The notes: generated by a model from the letters alone, not told the origin. A stretch of 44,715 nt of DNA from MedAcidi-G1 sp002294285 (GCA_963999645.1 CAXEUY010000016.1:1-44715), one strand, 5' to 3'; numbered from the stretch's first letter, positions 34,404 to 43,169 are shown. Numbers and translations: made by a program.

Positions 34404-35353
34404 TGTTGGTAGACGGACTGCAGATAAATAAATGGAGCCGTGCAACGGTTCAAGAAGTTCAATCTGGGGGCATTGATGTGGTGCATGCAACTTGTGGAGT
34501 TTGGGAGGACACAGCAGGTGCTCTAACCAGAATAGGTGATTGGAGACATTTTGCCCGGGAAAACTCAGACATAGTCCGTATCGTTAAAAATGTTCAGGAA
34601 ATGGATTCTGCAAAAAATGATGGAGTTCTGGCTGTCTTGCTAGGTTTCCAAAACAGCTCGATGCTGGGGGACGATCCAGAAATGGCAGGCATATTTGCTG
34701 ACATCGGGATTCGTGTCATTCAACTAACGTACAACATTTCAAATCATCTTGGCTCAAGTTGCTGGGAATCTGAAGATGCTGGACTTACTAGATTAGGCCA
34801 CCGTATGGTCAGCGAATTTAACGAAGTTGGAATACTTATTGATATTTCACATGTTGGGAACCTTACGGGTCTCGAAGCAATTGAAAACTCTGAATATCCT
34901 GTCGCTGTAACGCATGGCAATCCATCTTCTTTTCACGACTCACCTCGCAATAAGCCTGATCATCTCTTGGAAGCTCTTGCATCACGCGGCGGTGTTATAG
35001 GGTGCACGCTTTACCCTCTTTTTATAGGTGGGGACACAGTCTCACGTCTAGCTTGGTGCCAGATGGTATCCGACACAGCGGAAAGAATCGGTGTCGACCA
35101 CGTCGCTGTCGGCAGTGACTCTGTACTCGGGTGGGAGGCCAATGCGTTGGGATGGATGCGCAGCGGAAGATGGGACAGACCAAAACAAGTTGAAGATACT
35201 CCTAGTTTTCCTACTTGGCCGACGTGGTTTAAAGGCCCAGAGGATTTTAGTTCTTTGGCCGAAGGACTTTCTGAAGTTGGTTTCTCATCAGGAGAAGTCG
35301 ACAAAGTTTTAGGGGCTAACTGGTTACGAGTGTTCGAAAAAGTATTTAAATGA
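34403..35353 (+). CDS. Peptidase M19 (membrane dipeptidase)-like protein with altered metal site
   Basis: The 316-aa product matches the M19 amidohydrolase fold. Segments are VIQLTYNISNHLGSSC with GLTRLG, LIDISHVG (His150), VAVTHGN (His171), SRGGVIGC and VAVGSDS. Yet the canonical N-terminal zinc ligands (DGHxD) read DGLQI here, at residues 4-8. The bridging Glu region reads GFQNSS at 81-86. The binuclear site is therefore incomplete or different. The start is ATG 34403, coupled to the previous stop and preceded by GGAAGG; an in-frame upstream TTG would lie inside the neighbour. Probable role is hydrolysis or ligand binding, not classical dipeptide cleavage. Confidence 0.8.
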   Translation: MLVDGLQINKWSRATVQEVQSGGIDVVHATCGVWEDTAGALTRIGDWRHFARENSDIVRIVKNVQEMDSAKNDGVLAVLLGFQNSSMLGDDPEMAGIFADIGIRVIQLTYNISNHLGSSCWESEDAGLTRLGHRMVSEFNEVGILIDISHVGNLTGLEAIENSEYPVAVTHGNPSSFHDSPRNKPDHLLEALASRGGVIGCTLYPLFIGGDTVSRLAWCQMVSDTAERIGVDHVAVGSDSVLGWEANALGWMRSGRWDRPKQVEDTPSFPTWPTWFKGPEDFSSLAEGLSEVGFSSGEVDKVLGANWLRVFEKVFK

Positions 35354-35880
35354 ACAGCCTGAAAACTGTCGTAGCGCCACGAGAAATAAAGGATCAAATC
35401 GAAAGAGGCAGTCGTGTTTTTGGGTGTGAAGCTAGTGGCGCTTACCGTCTAGGTGAAGATATTACTTTTTGTGAGATTCATTACGGTAAGGGAATCTCTT
35501 CCTGGTTGCAATTGGCTTATTCGAACCTGGATTCATTAACAGAAGCTCTGAAAAGGTCATTTTCAATCGGAGCTTTACTTGAGCAAGAACTATTGGAGGT
35601 GCATTGGGATACACCTGTACCATTTGCACTACTTGCTCGCTCTTTGCATGAATACGAACAGCATGGGGTTGGTTGGTCGTGTGAACCTGATGCCGTTTCC
35701 GGTAATAGTGAAATAAATCGTGTTTATCTGAGCTCAGATAAACCTACTTCTGTTCTTTCAAGCAACAAAATGGATGAAGCATTGTCATATGGAATAGAAG
35801 TTTCCACAATTGAGTGGAATAAATTAGACGAAATTGCTTCCCAGTTTCTTCTATCGGAGAAGACATTAGATGGGCTTTAA
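35350..35880 (+). CDS. DUF3726-like protein
   Basis: The 176-aa soluble protein overlaps the M19-like gene by ATGA. The opening resembles DUF3726 proteins as I remember them: REIKDQIERGSRVFGCEASGAYRLGED. The middle is VPFALLARSLHEYEQHGVGW, with no recognised catalytic motif. DUF3726 genes often neighbour Ldh-family oxidoreductases, as here. The family assignment is from pattern and context, so moderate. Function is unknown. Confidence 0.55.
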   Translation: MNSLKTVVAPREIKDQIERGSRVFGCEASGAYRLGEDITFCEIHYGKGISSWLQLAYSNLDSLTEALKRSFSIGALLEQELLEVHWDTPVPFALLARSLHEYEQHGVGWSCEPDAVSGNSEINRVYLSSDKPTSVLSSNKMDEALSYGIEVSTIEWNKLDEIASQFLLSEKTLDGL

Positions 35881-35915
35881 AATAAAACTTATATTTGAAA
35901 ATAGTTTGGAAAATA

Positions 35916-36920
35916 ATGGTTGAAAATGCAGTAGTTTCCTTGGAAGAAATAGAGATGACCACCAAAGAAGCACTTGTAAATCATGGAGCATCTTCGAAAA
36001 TTTCTACTTTGGTGGCTCAGGCCGTTCGTTCTGCCGAATCAAAAGGAAACAAAATCTGTGGTCTTTATTATGTCGAAAGTTACTGTCTTCAGCTTGAAAC
36101 TGGCAGGGTCGATGGCTCTGTGGAACCGATAGTGACTAATGTCAAATCTGGCGTCGTAAGAGTTAATGGACGTTTTGGCTTTGCTCAATCTGCCTTTAAA
36201 GCTGGATTTGATAAAGCTATTGAAGTAGCTAAAGATAACGGCATTTGTAGTTACTCCATTGAACACACTCAGACATGCACTTCATTGGGATACTTCACTG
36301 AACAACTCGCAGAAGCAGGAATGTTGACTATAGGTGCTACAAATGCCTCTGCGGTAGTTGCCCCTCCTGGGGGGTCAATACCGGTTCTTGGCACCAATCC
36401 AATCGCCATGTCAGTTCCGAATGGCAAAGGAGGAGTGGCCTTCCAATTTGACTTCAGCACGAGCGCCATTGCGCTCGGTAAGATCACAATGGCAGCAGAA
36501 GCCAATCAACAGATTCCTCTTGGCTGGGCGGTCGACAAGCATGGAAATCCAACTACTGACCCTAATGATGCTTTAGAGGGCTCGTTGCTTTCTACGGGAG
36601 GTTACAAGGGCTACGGATTTGGCCTTATGGCAGAACTACTTGCTGGAGCGCTAACTGGATCTCGACTCAGCGTGGAAGTTCCACCCTTGAAAACTCCAGA
36701 AGGTGACCCGCATGATTTGGGTCAGTTTTACATCTTGATTGATATAGAAGCCTACGACGAGAATTTTTTGCAGAGAGTGGAAAAAATTGCCGAATTGATT
36801 GAAGTGCAACCTGATGCGCGTCTACCGGGTACAAATATCTCTATTCCCGCTGAAGTTGAAGTAAATCCAGAACTTTGGTTAAAGATTCAAAAACTTGCAA
36901 AAAAATCTAATTCAAGATAA
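35916..36920 (+). CDS. Ldh-family (malate/L-lactate dehydrogenase type 2) oxidoreductase
   Basis: The product (334 aa) has the distinctive Ldh_2 fold, which uses NAD(P)H to reduce 2-oxo acids or cyclic imines such as delta1-piperideine-2-carboxylate. Signatures are VRVNGRFGFAQ, GATNASAVVAPPGGS, PVLGTNPIAMSVPN, FDFSTSAIALGKI and GYKGYGFGLMAELLAG. I use ATG 35916; a TTG at 35895 is possible. It closes the four-gene operon. A cyclic imino acid, hydroxy acid or ureidoglycolate-type substrate is plausible, and the neighbours do not decide it. Confidence 0.88.
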   Translation: MVENAVVSLEEIEMTTKEALVNHGASSKISTLVAQAVRSAESKGNKICGLYYVESYCLQLETGRVDGSVEPIVTNVKSGVVRVNGRFGFAQSAFKAGFDKAIEVAKDNGICSYSIEHTQTCTSLGYFTEQLAEAGMLTIGATNASAVVAPPGGSIPVLGTNPIAMSVPNGKGGVAFQFDFSTSAIALGKITMAAEANQQIPLGWAVDKHGNPTTDPNDALEGSLLSTGGYKGYGFGLMAELLAGALTGSRLSVEVPPLKTPEGDPHDLGQFYILIDIEAYDENFLQRVEKIAELIEVQPDARLPGTNISIPAEVEVNPELWLKIQKLAKKSNSR

Positions 36921-36921
36921 T

Positions 36922-37518
36922 TCAAGAAAAGTTTTTTTTAGCTATCCGTATATCCCTAGCTGCATCGACTGGCAAAAGAAATTTATCTGATGAAGGAGAT
37001 ATGCCTCTTGCTATAAGGGTCGTAGAAAGCTCATTAATTGTTTTGAAATTTATAAACCCTTTGATTCCCCTATGTACAACTGAGCGAGAATCTGCTATCC
37101 AAAGGAGCCATTGAGTCAAAAGTGGAAGTTGTATGACGATTCTTGATTTTTTTCCAGTATGCGTTTCATAAATAACCGGTGGATCTTTTCTACGACTCCA
37201 TGCTTTAAGATTTTTCTGAATTACTTCTTCTTTAACCTTTAATTCTTTTGCGAATTTTTTCAAATTCCCTCTACGTTCGATGAATCCCAGAGAATCAGGT
37301 CTAGCACCTGCAAGGTCTACCAACTTGAACCATTGGTTTTGAAGATCCGAACCTCGCATCCCATAGCTTCGAATTGCGACTTTTTTTTCATTTAGAACAC
37401 CCAAAACAGGTGCTCTGATTGAACTACCCAACAAATCTGAGGGAGAGCAGGATCCAAAACGCTGTGCAGCTTTAAATCTTTCCACAGCTAATTCTCTATT
37501 TTTTTCCAAACCTGCCAT
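36922..37518 (-). CDS. Hypothetical protein, 198 aa
   Basis: The product is basic and soluble. There is a predicted helical region RRGNLKKFAKELKVKEEVIQKNLKAWSRRK (residues about 84-113) that could be a DNA-binding helix-turn-helix-like segment. It is followed by a beta-rich part and ends in basic residues. I do not recognise the family. ATG 37518 is used; GTG 37521 is also in frame. Its 3' end abuts the Ldh gene (1 bp between stops) and its 5' end faces the LexA-type palindrome 147 bp away. Confidence 0.6.
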   Translation of the reverse strand: MAGLEKNRELAVERFKAAQRFGSCSPSDLLGSSIRAPVLGVLNEKKVAIRSYGMRGSDLQNQWFKLVDLAGARPDSLGFIERRGNLKKFAKELKVKEEVIQKNLKAWSRRKDPPVIYETHTGKKSRIVIQLPLLTQWLLWIADSRSVVHRGIKGFINFKTINELSTTLIARGISPSSDKFLLPVDAARDIRIAKKNFS

Positions 37519-37664
37519 CACACAAGATTACGACTTGGAAGAGCACTATCGAGGGAGGCACAAAAATTTAGCTATTTTCGGGGATTATAAGCTGATTGTG
37601 GAATCAAGATTTGAATTTTATTTGGTACTACTGTCGAAATCAGAAGTTCACTTAAACACAGATT

Positions 37665-37690
37665 GTTAATCGAACATATGTTCGATTAAC
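37665..37690. promoter_or_regulatory. Perfect 26-bp palindrome containing a LexA-type SOS box
   Basis: Core TCGAACATATGTTCGA matches the actinobacterial/Gram-positive LexA operator TCGAAC-N4-GTTCGA, and the symmetry extends to GTTAA/TTAAC on both sides. It ends 8 bp before the GTG of the 37699 gene. It is also 147 bp upstream of the divergent hypothetical gene. Confidence 0.8.
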
Positions 37691-37698
37691 TTATTGAT

Positions 37699-38061
37699 GT
37701 GGATAGTTTCCAACTGCTAGACGGATCTTGTCAAAACTGCATCCGACTATTTGCAGCTCTAGAAGAGACAATGACAAAAACTGGACCTGTAGCGATTCTT
37801 TTTATCCCGGATGGTTCCATTGTTCTTTATATGGAGGATCGCTTTCAGGTAAGAAACAAAAGCTCTGAAAGAGGCGAAAGCCGTGATGAAAATCCGCCGC
37901 CTTCCCTAACTGGTAAAGAGGCTAGAAGGAGGCCGAAAAAAAGAACTGAAAAGCAAATTAATATTCCCAACAGCAACTTGGAAATTATTTACAAAAAACA
38001 GGTCAATAAAGAAAAAAACCGCCCGAAAGGGCGGAAAACAACGAACAAGCCACAACCTTAG
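37699..38061 (+). CDS. Small hypothetical protein, probably SOS-controlled
   Basis: The frame encodes 120 aa. It has CQNC at 13-16, a hydrophobic segment GPVAILFIPDGSIVLYMED (30-48), and a very basic, low-complexity C-terminal half (ARRRPKKRTEK, NKEKNRPKGRK). GTG 37699 coincides with where transcription would start from TTGTTA (37664) and TTAACT (37687), which would be leaderless. ATG 37771 is an alternative. The 3' end overlaps the ygfZ terminator in antisense, so the last ~15 residues may be forced by that structure. No family is recognised. Confidence 0.5.
   Translation: MDSFQLLDGSCQNCIRLFAALEETMTKTGPVAILFIPDGSIVLYMEDRFQVRNKSSERGESRDENPPPSLTGKEARRRPKKRTEKQINIPNSNLEIIYKKQVNKEKNRPKGRKTTNKPQP
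38012..38034 (-). terminator. Intrinsic terminator for ygfZ (minus strand)
   Basis: CCGCCC and GGGCGG (38019-38034) form a perfect 6-bp GC stem around a 4-nt loop (TTTC on the minus strand). It is followed on the minus strand by seven T residues (38018-38012). It lies 88 bp past the ygfZ stop. On the plus strand there is no T-tract, so it is one-way. Confidence 0.85.
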
Positions 38062-38121
38062 CACATCTAAATTTTTAATGTCGGGTCGTGCTCATACGTA
38101 TTTAAGATTTTTTAGTGCGTT

Positions 38122-38964
38122 TTAAGCTTCTAAAGGCATAACAAGAACATTTTTCTCTTCTAAATCATCATTTATTACTTGAGCTTCTGTGGGACTTTCA
38201 ACTCCCCTCTTCAAAAAACCCAGCGCAAAAAACCCGTCACCAGTAACCACTTGACTCGTAACAGTGCCAATTTTTTCATCATTTTTTGAAATATAACGTT
38301 GGTCTGCAGCAACATCCGAAGCTCCACTTATTTTCACGAGCCTGTAAGGTGTGCCGCCCTTTCGACTGTCGACACGTGCGACAAGTTCTTGGCCGGTATA
38401 GCAACCCTTGGTGAAACTAACGGAAGAATCGACTATGCCTAATGAGGCTGGAATTGTGGAATCGTCAATTTCTTTTCCCATTTTAGGAATACCTGCCTTG
38501 ATTCTGACTTCATCCCAATTTGCTCCTGTATCAAACTCAAAACCTTCAGGCAGTTCACCTTTTGTGAAAATGTAATCCGTGAATTTAAAGTCAAACCAAG
38601 AATAAGGAACGATATAACAGTCAGAAAAATCCTTTCGCATCTCACAACTTTCAATCTCTGTAAAAAGAAAATGTTTTGAGGTTTCAATGATGCAATCGGT
38701 GCGTAACAAAAATCTTTTAAGTCTAGCTGCAACTAAGTCTCCGTAACCCTTATCGACATCAAGCAAGTACTCGTTTTCGCCACTACAAGTGACCCTTAGC
38801 CATGCATCAACCTTTCCAGAAGGTTGAAGAAGGAAGGAAAATCTTGACTCACCATCGGACAATCCCTCAACATCCTGACTTAACTGGCCTTGAAGGTAAC
38901 TCTCCGCTTCAGTTCCAAAAACTCTTAGAAAGTCCCTTTCGCGCTTTACTGTATTGAATTCCAT
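38122..38964 (-). CDS. ygfZ: YgfZ/GcvT-like folate-binding protein
   Basis: The 280-aa product is the tetrahydrofolate-dependent protein that helps assemble or repair certain iron-sulfur clusters. The signature KGCYTGQELVARVDSRKG is present, with Cys in the K-G-C-Y-x-G-Q-E motif. Preceding segments YLQGQLSQDVEGL and FLLQPSGKVDAWL are typical. Its presence fits a genome rich in Fe-S enzymes such as the nearby Rieske proteins. It starts at ATG 38964, divergent from leuB. Transcription ends at the terminator at 38012-38034. Confidence 0.93.
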   Translation of the reverse strand: MEFNTVKRERDFLRVFGTEAESYLQGQLSQDVEGLSDGESRFSFLLQPSGKVDAWLRVTCSGENEYLLDVDKGYGDLVAARLKRFLLRTDCIIETSKHFLFTEIESCEMRKDFSDCYIVPYSWFDFKFTDYIFTKGELPEGFEFDTGANWDEVRIKAGIPKMGKEIDDSTIPASLGIVDSSVSFTKGCYTGQELVARVDSRKGGTPYRLVKISGASDVAADQRYISKNDEKIGTVTSQVVTGDGFFALGFLKRGVESPTEAQVINDDLEEKNVLVMPLEA

Positions 38965-38985
38965 TCCTATGACCTTATGCCTAAA

Positions 38986-39009
38986 TAAAGAATAAGATTT
39001 TATTCTTTA
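38986..39009. promoter_or_regulatory. Perfect 10-bp inverted repeat between ygfZ and leuB
   Basis: TAAAGAATAA (38986-38995) and TTATTCTTTA (39000-39009) are exact complements around GATT. The dyad lies 22 bp from the ygfZ start and 74 bp from leuB, in the shared promoter region. A TetR- or other dimeric-repressor site is plausible. Confidence 0.5.
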
Positions 39010-39082
39010 CATAAAATCGATATGGTCGACTAGAATTTTTACCGAATCAAAAATACCCCAACTCGTAGAGGTGACAAGAAAA

Positions 39083-40060
39083 ATGACTAACCGTATAGGC
39101 GTAGTTGGAGGTGATGGAATCGGCCCTGAAGTAATATCTGAGGGTCTTAAAGTCATAAAAGCATCTGGCGTTGATTTGGAAACTGTTGAATACGATCTTG
39201 GTGGAGAACGATATGAAAGGGATAAAACTGTACTCCCTGAAAGTGTTTTAGAAGAATGGCGTGGTTTAGACGCGATTTACTTAGGAGCTGTTGGCACCCC
39301 TAATGTTCCTCCAGGTGTCATTGAACGTGGCTTACTGTTAAAAATGCGTTTTGAACTTGATCTTTACATCAACTTAAGACCTTTTGTCTTTCCAGAAAAT
39401 GAGATTGACTTTCAAGTCGTTAGAGAAAACACGGAAGGACCTTACGCCGGCGAAGGAGGCGTCCATCGTCGCGGTACACCTTACGAAATTGCAACTCAGG
39501 GTTCAGTTAATACCAGACATGGTGTCGAAAGAGCGGTTAGGTTTGCCTTCGAATTGGCCATGAGACGCAGGCGGCACCTCACTATGGTTCATAAAACTAA
39601 TGTGCTTTCCTTTGCAGGTGACCTCTGGGATAGAACTTTCAACGAGGTAGCAAATGAATATCCAGAAGTGGAAACAGAATACAATCACTGTGATGCAGCT
39701 TGCATTTACATGGTGCAATCACCTCAGCAATATGACGTGATTGTTACCGATAATTTGTTCGGAGACATTTTGACAGACTTGGGCGGAGCAATTTCTGGAG
39801 GTATTGGAATGGCATCGTCCGCAAACCTGAATCCAGAAAAAACTGGTCCTTCCATGTTTGAACCGGTTCATGGCTCGGCACCGGATATAGCTGGAAAAGG
39901 TGTCGCCAATCCTATAGCTGCAATACTTTCAGGAGCTATGATGCTTGACTTCCTAGGTGAAAAAGATGCGGCAGAAAAGATAGTTGGGGCATGCAACCAA
40001 TTTGACTCCCAAGTCACAAACACAAAAGAGATCGGTGACTCTATAGCTGAGAGTTTGTAA
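39083..40060 (+). CDS. leuB: 3-isopropylmalate dehydrogenase
   Basis: The product (325 aa) oxidises and decarboxylates 3-isopropylmalate in leucine synthesis with NAD+. Segments are IGVVGGDGIGPEV, the arginine-rich substrate loop ERGLLLKMRFELDLYINLRP, RENTEGPYAGEGG, MVHKTNVL, IVTDNLFGDILTDLGG and EPVHGSAPDIAGKG. The short ~330-aa form is typical of actinobacteria. ATG 39083 is chosen because GAGGTG lies about 9 nt upstream; a GTG at 39071 is part of that site. Other leu genes are not in the window. Confidence 0.93.
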   Translation: MTNRIGVVGGDGIGPEVISEGLKVIKASGVDLETVEYDLGGERYERDKTVLPESVLEEWRGLDAIYLGAVGTPNVPPGVIERGLLLKMRFELDLYINLRPFVFPENEIDFQVVRENTEGPYAGEGGVHRRGTPYEIATQGSVNTRHGVERAVRFAFELAMRRRRHLTMVHKTNVLSFAGDLWDRTFNEVANEYPEVETEYNHCDAACIYMVQSPQQYDVIVTDNLFGDILTDLGGAISGGIGMASSANLNPEKTGPSMFEPVHGSAPDIAGKGVANPIAAILSGAMMLDFLGEKDAAEKIVGACNQFDSQVTNTKEIGDSIAESL

Positions 40061-40098
40061 AGAGTCTTTAGTTCCGCTTACTTAGGTAAACAATAATA

Positions 40099-41403
40099 TT
40101 AAGGCCTGTGTCCCTCTAAATACTCTTCCAATACATCATGGAATCGTTGGACGCGTGATTCTTGCCCGGCGAGCCTTACCCCTCGGTACCCACGGGATGA
40201 CAACCCTAACTGCTGTCCAATGCTGACAGCTAAATCCTGATCAGCTATCTGTCGGTTCATGAGCTCAGTTCCATATTCAAAAAATCTTCTTTCTTCTGGT
40301 TTTGTCATACCTATTCGTGCCGCTGCACCATGGGATAGATACATAAAGTTGTCGTAAGAGTGTCTCTCAGGATCACGACGATGTGGCCTCATTCTCTGAA
40401 GTCCTATATATTCGGCTCCCGCAAAGCTAATTGTTACATTCGGGAATATGTTGTAGTGATAGGCGTCTGTTAATTGGTCGTCAAAAAGTTCTCCAAACTG
40501 GTAACTCCTCTTTGCACCAAGTTTCCTTTTGACAGTTTGAACCTCCTCCCGAGTTTCAAACTCTCTACCTTTGAAATCGTCGGGATTTAAATTCCAAGGC
40601 TCCAACATTTCCGCTAATTGCTCATCCACTTCTAATTCTTCACCAGAAAGAGAGTGTGAGGGAGTAACCATCGGTATTGCCATACGGTTGTGACCTTCTT
40701 TGCACCAATCAAAGTGGCAAAATTTGTAACTATGTTCGATCCATTTCAATCCTTGAGGATGGACAGCGGGCAAGTGGTAAGACTCACACGAATTGTCTTG
40801 AGGAACTTTCCAATTGCAATTGACATCAACTGTGGAGGAAAGTCCACGTATCCAGTCATGACTTTTGTATGCTTCAAATTCTTCCCAGACGGGACCCAGA
40901 TATTCTTTCAAGGAAATACAGTCGGGATCCATGTTTATCCAAATGAAACCAGCAAAAACTTCACAAGTAACTTCCACCAAGGTTAAATCGTCACATGGGT
41001 TACCCTCATTAAAGTCCTCAGGGTCTTGGACATATTCCAATGAGCCATCGCGAGCCCATTCCCAACCATGATAGGGGCAAACTATTTGATTAGTTAAACC
41101 TTCATGATTGAAGATTAGGCGTGAACCGCGGTGCTGGCACACATTATAAAAAGCTCTGATTGAGCCATCATTTTGCTTGATCATGATGAATGATTCAGGT
41201 CCGACCTCCTCCACCTGATAGGAACCTGCTTCATGCAGTTCAGATGAGCGACCCATTAGTAGCCAAACTTTTGTCCACATGTTCAACCACTCGCGTTCAA
41301 AAAATTCTCTCGAGGTGTACTGTTCTCCTAAGATCGGTACGTTTCGAAGTGGTGGACAGTCCCAGGGTCTAGCTAATGCCATAACCTTCTCGGAAGCACT
41401 CAA
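40099..41403 (-). CDS. Rieske non-heme iron oxygenase, alpha subunit (paralogue 1)
   Basis: The 434-aa product has an N-terminal Rieske [2Fe-2S] domain with CxH and CxxH ligands (Cys89, His91, Cys109, His112). The catalytic domain has DNSCESYHLPAVH (bridging Asp203, iron ligands His210 and His215). It should hydroxylate an aromatic or alicyclic substrate with electrons from a reductase and ferredoxin that are not encoded nearby. It overlaps the PEP-utiliser-like gene by 4 nt (ATGA). It is strongly similar in layout to 43170-44492, so a duplication is likely. Confidence 0.93.
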   Translation of the reverse strand: MSASEKVMALARPWDCPPLRNVPILGEQYTSREFFEREWLNMWTKVWLLMGRSSELHEAGSYQVEEVGPESFIMIKQNDGSIRAFYNVCQHRGSRLIFNHEGLTNQIVCPYHGWEWARDGSLEYVQDPEDFNEGNPCDDLTLVEVTCEVFAGFIWINMDPDCISLKEYLGPVWEEFEAYKSHDWIRGLSSTVDVNCNWKVPQDNSCESYHLPAVHPQGLKWIEHSYKFCHFDWCKEGHNRMAIPMVTPSHSLSGEELEVDEQLAEMLEPWNLNPDDFKGREFETREEVQTVKRKLGAKRSYQFGELFDDQLTDAYHYNIFPNVTISFAGAEYIGLQRMRPHRRDPERHSYDNFMYLSHGAAARIGMTKPEERRFFEYGTELMNRQIADQDLAVSIGQQLGLSSRGYRGVRLAGQESRVQRFHDVLEEYLEGHRP

Positions 41404-43145
41404 GGTAATTCCAAAATGGTTACTTCACCTGTAGTCCCATCGATTTTCAGAGTCGCTCCATCAGGTATTAATGTTGTTGCCTCATTTACTGAAACCACAC
41501 AAGGTATGCCTAACTCTCTGCTAACTATTACAGCATGGCTGATTTGGGCACCCACATTCACGATCACAGCTTCTACAGCTAAGAAAAGTGGAGTCCATGC
41601 TGGATCTGTTATGGGCGCGACCATAATGTCACCTGGCTGTAAATCAGGGGGGTTAGATGGATCCAGAACTATCCTTGCTCGACCCTGGGTGCTGCCAGGT
41701 GATCCTGGAACTCCGGTAAGAACATCTCCCACATTCAGCATTGACGTTTTGTCTTCTGTAACCTTCTTATCCCACTCAGAGAGACTTGGCACGACACCAT
41801 CCCTGATAAAAAATGGCGGCTCTAGGGTCCATAGCGCTTTCCAGTCCTTATGACGCTTAGCTAGTTTTTCAGTAAATGAACTAGGGTTTTCTACAAACCC
41901 CTCTAACTCTTCATCGAGGAGCATGAATATTTGCTCGGATGAATCAATTACACCTTCTTCTTCATAACGCCTTCCCAATTCGCGTATGGCCATTCGGCTT
42001 TCATGTAAAGGTTTTACCAAAGTTGTCTTAGAACGTTCACGAAAAACCATCATGTTCGCTGCTACTATCGCCCCTTCAAAAGTTCCCGTCAATTCATCGT
42101 TGCCAATTTCTTTTAGTTTCGCTCTTACCTCTTCAATAAGATTTTCTCTTTCCGAAGCTAAGCGTTTTGCAGCAATTTCTGGAGATCGGTCATCCTCTTG
42201 AGATCTCACCTTATCTATAGCTTTTAAAGCTATAGAAGGTTTAGTCTCCCAAGTTTCACTACTCAACTCCCACTCGTTGGCGCCACGTGAACCATACTCG
42301 TAAATAAATCCGTTGAATTGTTCAAGAAATTTGATCGCCTCTTCAGATTCGGATTCATTTAACTCTTCAAAGACCGATTCAGAGTGCGAATCAAAAATAC
42401 CCGAAAGGAACTCAGAGTTTCTCACCAAGCGGGACATTTCCCATATTGCAAATGAAGGGGCTGCTGAATCAATATCGCCCAGACTTGCTAATAGTCGAAC
42501 AGGGATACTCGGATCCCCTACTGCTTCACCAACTGCAGCAAGCATTCCTGGTGCTATACCAGATGAGCCTGCTGAAACCATCTGGTTACGTGAAAGATTT
42601 TCAATGAGTGGTTGAAGGTCTCGAAGTCTTTTCAGTAGCTCATCATCACTCAGTGATTTGAGGTCAGGTCTGGTTTCGCGTTCTTTATCTGCAAGCTTTC
42701 TCTCTTCATGGAGTTCGGGCCATTCAGAAGCGCTTAGAACAAATTGCATGTGTTTATCAGCCAAAGGTTGTAAATGAGGTTTTTCATCTTCTGGGTGAAG
42801 CTCGTATTTTGGCGAGTCTGGTTGATCTCCAAAGATAGCGAGATCAAGTTGATCTACTGTTATGGCCGGATTTCTCACCGCTTGCATACGGATGCAGGAA
42901 AGATTTATATAGAAATAACCTCCAAAAAAACCACACATTTCTGGTGGGTTGTCTCTGTATTCGTCTAGTTCATAAAACCCTGTTTGCGTTGAACCTAATT
43001 GCCAGCCTTTCATTATGCAGTTGTCGAATCCATAGCTCTGACCAAAAGGGCTCGCTGGTGTCGGAAGAACCTCCCCCGCATTAGCTCTCGTATAATGTGG
43101 CCAGCGTTCACTTGGAGGGTGATCAGTAAACCATTTCTCTTCCAT
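41400..43145 (-). CDS. PEP-utilising-enzyme-like protein without ATP-grasp domain
   Basis: The 581-aa soluble product begins RWPHYTRANAGEVLPTPASP and continues as the central domain seen in rifampin-phosphotransferase/phosphoenolpyruvate-synthase relatives. The final ~90 residues are the swivelling phosphohistidine domain, with NVGAQISHAVIVSRELGIP and the reactive His at 537. The N-terminal ATP-binding domain (about 300 residues in those enzymes) is absent, so a phosphoryl donor partner must be separate or the activity is lost. RBS GAGGTG precedes ATG. It is sandwiched between two Rieske genes with a 4-nt overlap on one side and a 24-bp gap on the other. Confidence 0.85.
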   Translation of the reverse strand: MEEKWFTDHPPSERWPHYTRANAGEVLPTPASPFGQSYGFDNCIMKGWQLGSTQTGFYELDEYRDNPPEMCGFFGGYFYINLSCIRMQAVRNPAITVDQLDLAIFGDQPDSPKYELHPEDEKPHLQPLADKHMQFVLSASEWPELHEERKLADKERETRPDLKSLSDDELLKRLRDLQPLIENLSRNQMVSAGSSGIAPGMLAAVGEAVGDPSIPVRLLASLGDIDSAAPSFAIWEMSRLVRNSEFLSGIFDSHSESVFEELNESESEEAIKFLEQFNGFIYEYGSRGANEWELSSETWETKPSIALKAIDKVRSQEDDRSPEIAAKRLASERENLIEEVRAKLKEIGNDELTGTFEGAIVAANMMVFRERSKTTLVKPLHESRMAIRELGRRYEEEGVIDSSEQIFMLLDEELEGFVENPSSFTEKLAKRHKDWKALWTLEPPFFIRDGVVPSLSEWDKKVTEDKTSMLNVGDVLTGVPGSPGSTQGRARIVLDPSNPPDLQPGDIMVAPITDPAWTPLFLAVEAVIVNVGAQISHAVIVSRELGIPCVVSVNEATTLIPDGATLKIDGTTGEVTILELP

Positions 43146-43169
43146 AATTACACCTCTTTAATTTTTGAG

